Source of the DNA: Pardosa pseudoannulata
Taxonomy: Eukaryota; Arthropoda; Arachnida; Araneae; Lycosidae
DNA length: 64,000 bases
Direction of reading: 5' to 3'
NCBI GenBank assembly: GCA_032207245.1
Contig: CM063509.1
Coordinates: forward strand, 104,436,867-104,500,866
Shown here: positions 31,585 to 41,900 of the stretch, piece after piece
Layout of the letters: each line of letters begins with the position of its first letter
Position numbering within the stretch: position 1 is the stretch's first letter
Notes under the pieces: generated by a model
Databases searched by the model: none
What the model saw: the letters and a program-made list of their open reading frames with translations, nothing else
Told to the model about the DNA's origin: nothing
Translations under genes and position numbers: made by a program

Positions 31585-31745
31585 GGTTTGGAGCGCTACG
31601 GTCTACTGTTTTGCACACGAGGGCTAATGAGACCGGGACCTACTGCTTAAAACCGATTCCGAACGACTACGAACATCCATGCCATAGTGGGATTCGAACT
31701 CTGGTACCGACGATCAGCACCCTAACCAATCGGCCATCGTTCGGC
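31585..31745 (-). repeat. tRNA-derived SINE nested in a transposon
   Basis: On the minus strand it begins GGGCCGAACGATGGCCGATT, with A box TGGCCGATTGG and B box GTTCGAATCC, and ends GCGCTCCAAACC. It interrupts copy B at a point where copy A is continuous. The flanks ccttatttt and ccttaattttt look like a target duplication of about 10 bp. This is the best-preserved copy in the window. Confidence 0.85.
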
Positions 31746-32039
31746 CCTTAATTTTTAAATTGGAACTCTATCAATTTCTTCCATGGAAAGATATAAAAAA
31801 AAAAAGTAGCTGAGTTACAGAACTTGAGCTAAAAAATTTTTGATACAAAAAAAAAAAGAAATCTGTTGAACTTTCAAAATGAAATTATTTATGTGTGTGA
31901 ATTTGCACTTTGGAAATTTCTTTGTAAATAGTAAATATTTGTTAAAAGTTCATAACATTCTTTTACATTTTCTAGCAAAAGTGCAGTATTAATAGTAAAG
32001 AAAATCCTCAAATAATATGTTGTTAGTATATTACTGTAG

Positions 32040-33538
32040 TACACTTATGTCCATAAATTAAGGATAATGAAGTTCAGGCAATGAAAGAGACAAAAGCAAA
32101 ACAAATTTGACTTATTTGTAAAGTCTATTTATTAAACAAAAGGTAAAGAGCAAAAAAGATGCTATATGTTTGACATAATTAATAAAAATTGCGATTTTTA
32201 CTCCCTGGTGCAAATTTCAAAAAAGAACCTATTTACAGAAAACAGTATAACATGGTTAGTATGATGGTTAATACGGAGTATGTCTCCCGGACGATGCAAT
32301 ACAAGCGTTACAACGCCTACGCATGCTGAGTATCAGATTATCAATCTGATCTTGGGGAAAATTACACCACTCATCAAGCAATGCCCTCCGAAGTTCCGAT
32401 AGACAGTTGTGAGGTGGTTGACGGGCTGCAATTCGTCGGCCAAGCATGTCCCACACATGCTCTATTGGATTCAAGTCCGGTGAGTATGCTGGCCAATCCA
32501 TACGGGTGATATCCTCCGATTGAAGGTATTCGTCTACAATGTTTGCACTGTGAGGTCGGGCGTTGTCATCCATATACAGAAATTCAGGACCCATGGCGCC
32601 CCGAAACAAACGTACATGTTGTTCCAGAATGACATCCCGATAGATGTGGCCTGTCATCGTTACACTCTGAACATGCAGGTCAGTTCTGGAACCAAGAATA
32701 AATTCTCCCCAAACGAGCCATCCTGCACCACCGTAACGGTGTCGTTCAATGGTGTTCTCTTGGTGGTAACGGGTACCTGGCGCTCTCCATATGAAAGTCC
32801 GGCGAGAATCAGAATGTAAACTGAACCTGGACTCGTCGGAAAACATCACACAAGACCACTGTTGCGGTGTCCACAATGCATGCTCTCTAGCCCAGCATAA
32901 TCGCAGGCGACAATGAGTTGCGGTAAGGGGAACACATCTGACAGGCCTACGAGCATATAGACCAATGTTCCCTAAGCGTCTGTACACGGTCTGCCTTGAA
33001 ACTGTCGTTCCGGTAGCTGACGAGACAGGTCTGATGCTGTGCTCCGTCTGTTTCTTTTGGCAGTAACTGCCAAATACCGGTCATCATTTGGCGTAGTAAC
33101 TCAGGGGCGACCTGTGCTGTAATGTCTACTCACATTATCATCATGTTTGAATCGTTGCCAAAGCCTGGAGATACCACTCTGGGCGATTCCAAGTTCCTCG
33201 GATACTTCCAGCTGGGTACGTCCACATTCCAGTCGTCCGATAATTCTACCACGTAAAAAATCATCCAAATGCTTCCTTTGTGCCATAACTATGCGGTTAT
33301 TGCACTGAAAGGCTTTTAAAGCGCTTGTGAACAATTTTACTTCTTTGCTACCATTCCTTATATACCCCTTTCATACACTCTCGTCATTGTGACGTACTAT
33401 CCGCGCCATCTGGTGGTTTCCTGCAATTTGCATATTCTTCTTCAAGATGTGTGTGATAATTCTATAGGTGAAATTTTTATTTTAGAGCTCAATTTCTGTG
33501 TGATTCTGAATTATCCTTAATTTATGGACATGAGTGTA
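32040..33538 (-). mobile_element. Tc1-type element, nearly intact
   Basis: Inverted ends CACTTATGTCCATAAATTAA and, from the other side, CACTCATGTCCATAAATTAA extend about 28 bases with one mismatch and are bordered by TA. The 1.5 kb length, TA target and minus-strand DD34E transposase identify an almost intact Tc1-like element inserted into copy B. It is much richer in G+C than its surroundings. Confidence 0.95.
32268..33286 (-). pseudogene. Tc1-type DD34E transposase, two lesions
   Basis: From ATG at 33286 (MAQRKHLDDFLRGRIIGRL) the N-terminal helix-turn-helix is intact through YSTGRP. There a TGA replaces what was probably an Arg codon (near 33100). Reading continues PNDDRYLAVTAKRNRRS until a frameshift near 33020. 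From there the last frame runs unbroken from VSRQTVYRRLGNIGLYARR to ASSGRHTPY. The catalytic triad is complete: DESRF, YMDDNARPH and SPDLNPIEHVW, with 34 residues between the second Asp and the Glu. Inactive as written, but only two small changes from an open frame. Confidence 0.92.
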
Positions 33539-34360
33539 ATTCCTTATTAGTATTTTTTATGGTCACGAGCAAGAAAACTTATTTGACAAATAAATAATCT
33601 TTCACATACTGAAAGTATAAAGTCAGCTGTCCTTTTCTAATGGCTATGGAGGGTAGGGGTTCTGTAGATATTTCAGTTACTTATGGAAGTTTAATTTTCT
33701 TTGGATTTAATGTAATAGAAAAGTCTAAAACCTTCTTCTTTCCCAGGCAACGTCGGGTATAATCAGCTAATATGTAAAAACATATATCATTCATTTTTAA
33801 ACCCTTAGAAAGTACTGTTTATTATATTATATTTTATTCACAATTTGTTTTTAGTTTGATCACTCAAAAAACTGTAGATGTACATTTTTCAAAATTAGTT
33901 TTTGTCAAATAGATTTATCTTATTAATTTTTATACATTTTTAAAAACTTAATTCTGAAATATTGTAGGGTATTTCTTGAACATGCCTTGTCTGGTTCATA
34001 ATCATTAAAATATGTTCCTCGGAAAATAGGGTTTATGTCGTTATGCCGTGTATTTCAAGTAGGTCTTTATAAAAAATTACTTTGGACCTTAGAAAGTCCT
34101 TAATTTTTCTTCTGGAAAAAGAGTGGGAACCCTGTATTAGGTTTTTTATGATCAATGTTAAAGTATGAGAGGAATCTTTTAATGCAAACCACTCATTAGT
34201 AAGTATGTTCTCTACCAATAGGTGGTTTAGATTAAAAGATTTCTTTAAACAAACTTTACACCATGGAAGAATGAAATATTCTCTAGAGTTTTGTCGACAA
34301 GATTTATAAAAATAGCAAGAAAAAATGTGTTTAGTGTATTAATATGGATATTTTGGTATA

Positions 34361-35333
34361 CAGTGAAACTTCTCCGAGCGGCTACCCTTCTAAACGGCCA
34401 ATTTTCATGGCACGGATTTTTCGACTCGTAGACCTAATGGTAAAATAACCTGTATCAGCGGCCACCGACCCCCTCTAAACGGCCGCCGAATGGGATTGCC
34501 TATTTCATCTTTCGGGAAATTCTACTCGCTCCATGCTTTAATTTTGAGTGGAAAAACTCAAGGTTAGGTTTGTGGTCGGATATAAAACCCAGGAATAACT
34601 TCCGAAGTCCATTCATTAAGTTTGCGGTCCTATCCCCCTTGCTTAGAAATATTAAATCTGTTATCTCTTTTGTATTCTCCCCACACCCTTTAGATAAGGG
34701 AATCCTTATTGCAGCACCCGTAGAAACTAAGGGAGGAGTTGTACAATCAGTCATTGAATGTGTCCTAGGGCCTTTGTTTAGAATTCCAATAGGTACAGTT
34801 ATAGAAGAATTGCACCTCTGTCATCAAAAATGTCATTCACGCCCGTTTTATTTCATTAGTTGGTGAGTGATCTGAGTTGCAACGATGTCGAAACGCGTTT
34901 TCCTAAATCTCGAGCAGCGCATTGAATTTCTGCGTGTATATGGGAATGGTAAATCGGCAAGAAAGTTAGTTGAATTATCTAAGTGCGGAAGAACGCAAAT
35001 CAACAAAGTCATTAAAGAAAATAATTTAAATTTGAAGGAGTAAGACTTCAATTTTCTGCTTTTAAAGTATAAAACGAATTTAAAAATGGTTGTAAAAGAG
35101 AAAAGTAAACACTTAAAAGACAAATTGTAGCCTTTTTCAAAAAAAAAAATGTAAGAGAGCATGAAATAAAGTACTATTTTCTCTTTAGATATGCCTTAAA
35201 TTTCATTTTAAATAAAGAATGTATGTCAGACTTGTTTATATTACGCATTATAGCAATTATCTTATAATAAAACCCTTCAGAGCGGCCAAATATTCTCGGT
35301 ACGGTGGGATGGCCGGTCAGAGAGGTTTCACTG
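34361..35333 (+). mobile_element. pogo-type (Tc1/mariner superfamily) deletion derivative
   Basis: The ends are CAGTGAAACTTCTCCGAGCGG at the left (34361) and, reversed, CAGTGAAACCTCTCTGACCGG at the right. TA is on both sides (34359-34360 and 35334-35335). Such ends and a TA target are typical of pogo/Tigger elements. The 973 bp body keeps only the start of a transposase. Confidence 0.85.
34885..35043 (+). CDS. Truncated pogo transposase: N-terminal psq/CENP-B-type DNA-binding segment
   Basis: A complete 52-codon frame (ATG to TAA) reads MSKRVFLNLEQRIEFLRVYG, then NGKSARKLVELSKCGRTQIN and a Lys-rich end. This is the helix-turn-helix found at the N-terminus of pogo/CENP-B family proteins, which binds the transposon ends. 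No catalytic DDE region follows. It may be simply what the internal deletion left. It is intact, so a short DNA-binding peptide could be made if transcribed. Confidence 0.65.
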   Translation: MSKRVFLNLEQRIEFLRVYGNGKSARKLVELSKCGRTQINKVIKENNLNLKE

Positions 35334-35447
35334 TACTCTTATTTTTGAATAAAGCTATAATTTAACAATTTAAAAAACCGACAGGCTAAAGAAATTTCTA
35401 TTTTTTCTTGTAAAGTTTATTTGAAGAACTCCTTAAATACATGGCAT

Positions 35448-36074
35448 CAGGGCCTGATTATCGCACGGGCACTTAGGGCATGAAAATTTAAGCTTGAACA
35501 GCTTGAAACAGCAGAAACATGGAGTTTAGGTGGAGAAAAATTGCAAACTTACGCTACCATCGTTAAGTTTTAATAAATTATTGTACAAGGTAATTGTGTT
35601 TGTTATGAACTATATTGTTTCCTATTTACTTTAATTTTACTGTTATTTACCTGATAATTAATTCCCTCAACAAACTTGGTACTCTTTTTATCCTATGGGT
35701 TATAGCATATTCATAAGACAGATTATTAACAACGTACCACTATAAACCATTAAATCATCTCATCAATTTAAATTATTTTTAATTCTATTAATATTTATTT
35801 TCTGAACCACAGAGCTTGTGAGTGTGACAAGGTGAAAATAAAAAAAAAGTACATGGCTAAACAGAGGTAATAATGATTTCGTAAAATAAAAATTTGGTGT
35901 TTTTGATTTTGAATATTACTTTAATTCTAATTTTTTTAAATCCGTTTGCTAATTCAATGTTATAATTTTTATATGACTGTAGTTATGATAATAACATGTC
36001 GCTATAAATTTGAATGGGGGTGGGCACAAAAGTTGGATTGTGCCCTGGGCACAAAGTATCTTAGTCGGGCCCTG
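35448..36074. mobile_element. Non-autonomous hAT transposon with 8-bp duplication
   Basis: The ends are CAGGGCCTGATTATCGCACG and, reversed, CAGGGCCCGACTAAGATAC. The flanking 8-bp repeat CATGGCAT is exact (35440-35447 and 36075-36082). The element is 627 bp with no coding capacity. A short GC-rich subterminal motif (gggcac) appears near both ends. Confidence 0.9.
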
Positions 36075-36082
36075 CATGGCAT

Positions 36083-37072
36083 TCATCAGTAGAAATATTT
36101 TCCCCATGGGTTATTGAGCAAATAAGATTTAGAATGAGTCACCTACAAGAAAGCTCTACATTAAGAATGGGTTTTGACTTTAAATTACAATGCTGCTAAT
36201 TCTAGGAAAATGTTATTGTTTTGATTGATAAGCATCATTTAATGAAATCTGTAAAACATTGTACTCTACAATTTTAAAAAATGCAAAAACGTAATTAGGT
36301 TAAACAAACCTCTATCTTTTAATTGTATGTTTTTATATACATGCATGAATTGAGGATAAATTTGTTGATTTTTACTTGCATGTGTGAAGTAAAGGAAGTA
36401 TTAATTGTTCCAATTTTCTGACCTTACATTTCAATGTAACCATTCATTTTGACTATACCAGAATCACTTTTAACTCATTTAAACTTTGCTTGTATACTTT
36501 AAACTGTATGTCTGTACATGCATACAAGGAACAGAGCAGTAACTAGGGCGTGGCATTTGCCATGGGCGGATCAGTCTTTAGGGCGCCTCACCGTGAAGAA
36601 AATAGGGTCCGAGAGAGGACTATTCTCCCCAAGTAGAAATAAGGAAAAGTTGAAAAAAACTTTTCTTATTATAAAATCCAATGTGTTTAAAAATTATTTT
36701 TTATAAATTTTCTTTCTTTTTTTTTAAATGCTTCTAGAGACTAAACCTGTTACAGATTCTGACAAAATGTTTACCAAACTCTCCCAATATACCTTAATAT
36801 AATTCCGGGTGTTCGTTTTAAATTTTGAATTTATTAAAGCTATTAAAACTAAATTTATATTTAGAAATTTGCCAATTTTTTATGAAAATTCAACGTCTAA
36901 ATAAAAAAAAATAGTCCCCTCAAATAAACTATTCAGTTTATCAGCAAAATAATACCCACAAAATGTTCAAAAATACCTTTAAGTTTTAATAATTTAAAAA
37001 TAGAACAAAAAATTTAAAATTAATATTTTAGGAACATTTTAAGAATTAACAAAATATTTTGTGAGTTCAGTT

Positions 37073-37076
<4 letters not shown>
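36083..37076. other. Intergenic sequence, no gene seen
   Basis: Mostly AT-rich. A small GC-richer patch at about 36530-36640 (cagtaactagggcgtggc) looks like a transposon end, but I found no matching opposite end. Confidence 0.5.

Positions 37077-37157
<81 letters not shown>
37077..37157. repeat. (TA)n microsatellite, left part of a split tract
   Basis: About 80 bases of pure TA. It continues as (TA)n at 38292-38328 on the far side of the next element, so one tract was split by the insertion. Confidence 0.9.
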
Positions 37158-37160
<3 letters not shown>

Positions 37161-38288
37161 TGGCGTGTGGTAGGTGTTCATGCAGATTGTGCGGAGAGCA
37201 ACAACAGTAATAATAAAACCGTAAAAAATGTACATTAAACACTTCTTTAACGTTTATTATTCATTTGTACACAAAATCCATACGGCTATCTGTATTACTA
37301 ATAAAATAACGAAAAGCTTGCATTTCCACTAAAAACATATATTTTCAGCAAACGTAGCACTACACGGCGCCCGCCGCTGCGGTGCCTCATCAGGAGGCTT
37401 ATTGGTGCCGACAAACCGAAAGTCCAGTCTACGTGCAGAGGATTTCGCTGCACGCTGGCGCAATAGAACGAACTGTTTCCCGTTATGTCAGTGGATTAAA
37501 TTATATTTATTGATTGTTTTTAACATTTGGAAATCGTATATTCTGCGAAAAACATCTTGACAATATTTAAAAACAAAACCAGGGATATGGTGTTACAGAT
37601 ATAACTTATATACTGTCTGTAAGACACAATGAATGGTAAAATTTGGACTGTTCTGTTAGAATTCGTTTCTTTTTTGTCTAACAAAACAACATTGTTTTTC
37701 AGCGAATTATTTCTATAAATATAATACATTACCGAAATTTCTTTACCACACTAAAACATTTCACTTTAGATTGATGAAATATTTCTTTTATATTTCCATG
37801 AAAACAAAATCTTACAATATATAAATTTAAACATTAACCGTCTGCAAAATCGTATGGCCAGTTAAAAAACCAAAATCGGTTCAGCACGTAAGTCCCCGCT
37901 CTAATACAACGCTTAATGAACCGTACCTTCGGAGGATTCTGAATGCCAAGTGCAGGAAAAATAGCTGCACTTGCCTCAGTGCCATAGTATGCTGTTCTTC
38001 TCTAGTAGCACATACATATAAAGCGTGATTTTCTATTAGTGCGCAGTGCGTACACATAAAAATTTCTTATGTTTGTTTGATTTTGAACGCACTACGTGGT
38101 GCAGCACCTAGTACCGCAAGCACTGCGAGAATACAAGCAAGCAAATCAACATAATATTTGAATATATTATAAATAATATTTATTATATACCCTATAAAGA
38201 TAGGTAGACATAGGTGCAGAAAATTATTGTCTCATAATTTTGCTAGGGTGTGCAGTGCAGGGTTTCTGCACATATGGACCGCACGCCA

Positions 38289-38291
<3 letters not shown>
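37158..38291. mobile_element. TIR transposon inserted in a (TA)n tract
   Basis: The ends are CAGTGGCGTGTGGT (left) and, reversed, CAGTGGCGTGCGGT (right, from accgcacgccactg). Both borders are alternating TA, so the target duplication cannot be read. The 1134 bp interior has a GC-richer block at 37365-37460 and scattered tgcagcac/gtgctgc-like words, but no transposase. CAGTG ends would suit a hAT or similar superfamily. Confidence 0.75.
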
Positions 38292-38328
<37 letters not shown>

Positions 38329-38329
<1 letters not shown>

Positions 38330-38951
38330 CATGTTTATGTATTTTCTCACTATATTTGGTGGCATATGCTCAGACCCGTTTTTTACGGGCGCTAAAGGAC
38401 CTAATTACGGCCCTGACAAGGAATCTATATATCCATTTTGACCATTCCTGAATACATTTCGACTAATTTTGTCTTGACATCTGTCGGTATGTGTCTCGCT
38501 CACTCAAGATCAATTATCCTAGAATGTAAAAATTTTGAATTTAGGACTGCTGTAACATTTAGTTGCCCAAATTCCTTATGATTGCAATTCAAACTCAACA
38601 CAACGGATATTAATGCTGTTGGACATTACTAAAAAGGATTAGCTGTAGATAAGCTAAATGGGCTACTGACATGTTAGGTAAGACTCCTTGGGATCAGGGT
38701 ATCAAATAACAGGGGTAACTGTTCTCCTGGAGTACCGCAGAAATCCGGATTTTCTTTAATTATCCATTCGGGCCCTATAGTAGAATGCTTTTCAATGTTC
38801 TGCAACAAGCTTTCGGATAATTAAAAATATCCTACCGCAAATACGTTTATTATATCATTCTTTACTTTTTCATAATATTACTGCCATTGTGGTACACATT
38901 TACATGTAAAAAAAGTATACAAATTTATTTTTATCTGAAACAATAAAAAGT
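38329..38951. other. Unassigned sequence before the satellite
   Basis: It contains acctaattacggccctg near 38399, which resembles a hAT right end, without a left partner. Otherwise it is unremarkable, with no gene. Confidence 0.45.
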
Positions 38952-41900
38952 CAAAATATTTAATAAAACAATGTTAAAAAACAATGAGTTTAGGAAAATG
39001 TTTTTATTAAAACCGGAGTAATCCCGGAGACTGTAAATCCTATATCATTCACATAGGATTTACATACTATATCATTCACCAAAATATTTAATAAAACAAT
39101 GTTAAAAAACAATGAATTTAGGAAAATGTTTTTATTAAAACCGGAGTAATCTCGGAGACTGTAAATCCTATATCATTCACATAGGATTTACATACTATAT
39201 CATCATTCACCAAAATATTTAATAAAACAATGTTAAAAACAATGAATTTAGGAAAATGTTTTTATTAAAACCGGAGTAATCCCGGAGACTGTAAATCCTA
39301 TATCATTCACATAGGATTTACATACTATATCATTCACCAAAATATTTAATAAAACAATGTTAAAAAACAATGAATTTAGGAAAATGTTTTTATTAAAACC
39401 GGAGTAATCTCGGAGACTGTAAATTCCTATATCATTCACATAGGATTTACATACTATATCATTCACCAAAATATTTAATAAAACAATGTTAAAAAACAAT
39501 GAATTTAGGAAAATGTTTTTATTAAAACCGGAGTAATCTCGGAGACTGTAATTCCTATATCATTCACATAGGATTTACATACTATATCATTCACCAAAAT
39601 ATTTAATAAAACAATGTTAAAAAACAATGAATTTAGGAAAATGTTTTTATTAAAACCGGAGTAATCTCGGAGACTGTAAATCCTATATCATTCACATAGG
39701 ATTTACATACTATATCATTCACCAAAATATTTAATAAAACAGTGTTAAAAAACAATGAATTTAGGAAAATGTTTTTATTAAAACCGGAGTAATCTCGGAG
39801 ATTGTAAATTCTATATCATTCACATAGGATTTACATACTATATCATTCACCAAAATATTTAATAAAACAATGTTAAAAAACAATGAATTTAGGAAAATGT
39901 TTTTATTAAAACCAGAGTAATCCCGGAGACTGTAAATCCTATATCATTCACATAGGATTTACATACTATATCATTTATCAAAATATTTAATAAAACAATG
40001 TTAAAAACAATGAATTTAGGAAAATGTTTATTTTAAAACCGGAGTAATCCCGGAGACTGTAAATCCTATATCATTCACATAGGATTTACATACTATATCA
40101 TTCACCAAAATATTTAATAAAACAATGTTAAAAAACAATGAATTTAGGAAAATGTTTTTATTAAAACCGGAGTAATCTTGGAGAGTGTAAATCCTATGCC
40201 ATTCACATAGGATTTACATACTATATCATTCACCAAAATATTTAATAAAACAATGTTAAAAAACAATGAATTTAGGAAAATGTTTTTATTAAAACCGGAG
40301 TAATCTCGGAGACTGTAAATCCTATATCATTCACATAGGATTTACATACTATATCATTCACCAAAATATTTAATAAAACAATGTTAAAAAACAATGAATT
40401 TAGGAAAATGTTTTTATTAAAACCGGAGTAATCTCGGAGACTGTAAATCCTATATCATTCACATAGGATTTACATACTATATCATTCACCAAAATATTTA
40501 ATAAAACAATGTTAAAAAACAATGAATTTAGGAAAATGTTTTTATCAAAACCGGAGTAATCTCGGAGACTGTAAATCCTATATCATTCACATAGGATTTA
40601 CATACTATATCATTCACCAAAATATTTAATAAAACAATGTTAAAAAACAATGAATTTAGGAAAATGTTTTTATTAAAACCGGAGTAATCTCGGAGACTGT
40701 AAATCCTATATCATTCACATAGGATTTACATACTATATCATTCACCAAAATATTTAATAAAACAATGTTAAAAAACAATGAATTTAGGAAAATGTTTTTA
40801 TCAAAACCGGAGTAATCTTGGAGAGTGTAAATCCTATGCCATTCACATAGGATTTACATACTATATCATTCACCAAAATATTTAATAAAACAATGTTAAA
40901 AAACAATGAATTTAGGAAAATGTTTTTATTAAAACCGGAGTAATCCCGGAGACTGTAAATCCTATATCATTCACATAGGATTTACATACTATATCATTCA
41001 CCAAAATATTTAATAAAACAATGTTAAAAAACAATGAATTTAGGAAAATGTTTTTATTAAAACCGGAGTAATCTCGGAGACTGTAAATCCTATATCATTC
41101 ACATAGGATTTACATACTATATCATTCACCAAAATATTTAATAAAACAATGTTAAAAAACAATGAATTTAGGAAAATGTTTTTATTAAACCGGAGTAATC
41201 TCGGAGACTGTAAATCCTATATCATTCACATAGGATTTACATACTATATCATTCACCAAAATATTTAATAAAACAATGTTAAAAAACAATGAATTTAGGA
41301 AAATGTTTTTATTAAAACCGGAGTAATCTCGGAGACTGTAAATTCTATATCATTCACATAGGATTTACATACTATATCATTCACCAAAATATTTAATAAA
41401 ACAATGTTAAAAAACAATGAGTTTAGGAAAATGTTTTTATTAAAACCGGAGTAATCCCGGAGACTGTAAATCCTATATCATTCACATAGGATTTACATAC
41501 TATATCATTCACCAAAATATTTAATAAAACAATGTTAAAAAACAATGAATTTAGGAAAATGTTTTTATTAAAACCGGAGTAATCTCGGAGACTGTAAATC
41601 CTATATCATTCACATAGGATTTACATACTATATCATTCACCAAAATATTTAATAAAACAGTGTTAAAAAACAATGAATTTAGGAAAATGTTTTTATTAAA
41701 ACCGGAGTAATCTCGGAGACTGTAAATTCTATATCATTCACATAGGATTTACATACTATATCATTCACCAAAATATTTAATAAAACAATGTTAAAAAACA
41801 ATGAATTTAGGAAAATGTTTTTATTAAAACCGGAGTAATCCCGGAGACTGTAAATCCTATATCATTCACATAGGATTTACATACTATATCATTTACCAAA

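Larger units (their letters stand above)
31473..34134 (-). mobile_element. TIR transposon with 5-bp target duplication, copy B (with nested insertions)
   Basis: The ends are CAGGGTTCCC and GGGAACCCTG, with direct repeat TATTA at 31468-31472 and 34135-34139. It is an inverted relative of copy A (3767-4852). Subtracting the nested SINE (31585-31745) and Tc1 element (32040-33538) leaves about 1.0 kb, matching copy A. Homology with copy A resumes cleanly on both sides of each insertion. Confidence 0.85.

Noticed and set aside
34570..34866. 98-codon plus-strand frame upstream of the pogo mini-protein
   Set aside because: Its translation resembles no transposase part and the antisense frame is equally open; probably non-coding leader of the element.
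36530..36760. cagtaactagggcgtggc as a transposon left end
   Set aside because: No matching inverted end downstream that I trust.
38360..38420. acctaattacggccctg as the right end of another hAT element
   Set aside because: I could not find a left end or 8-bp duplication.
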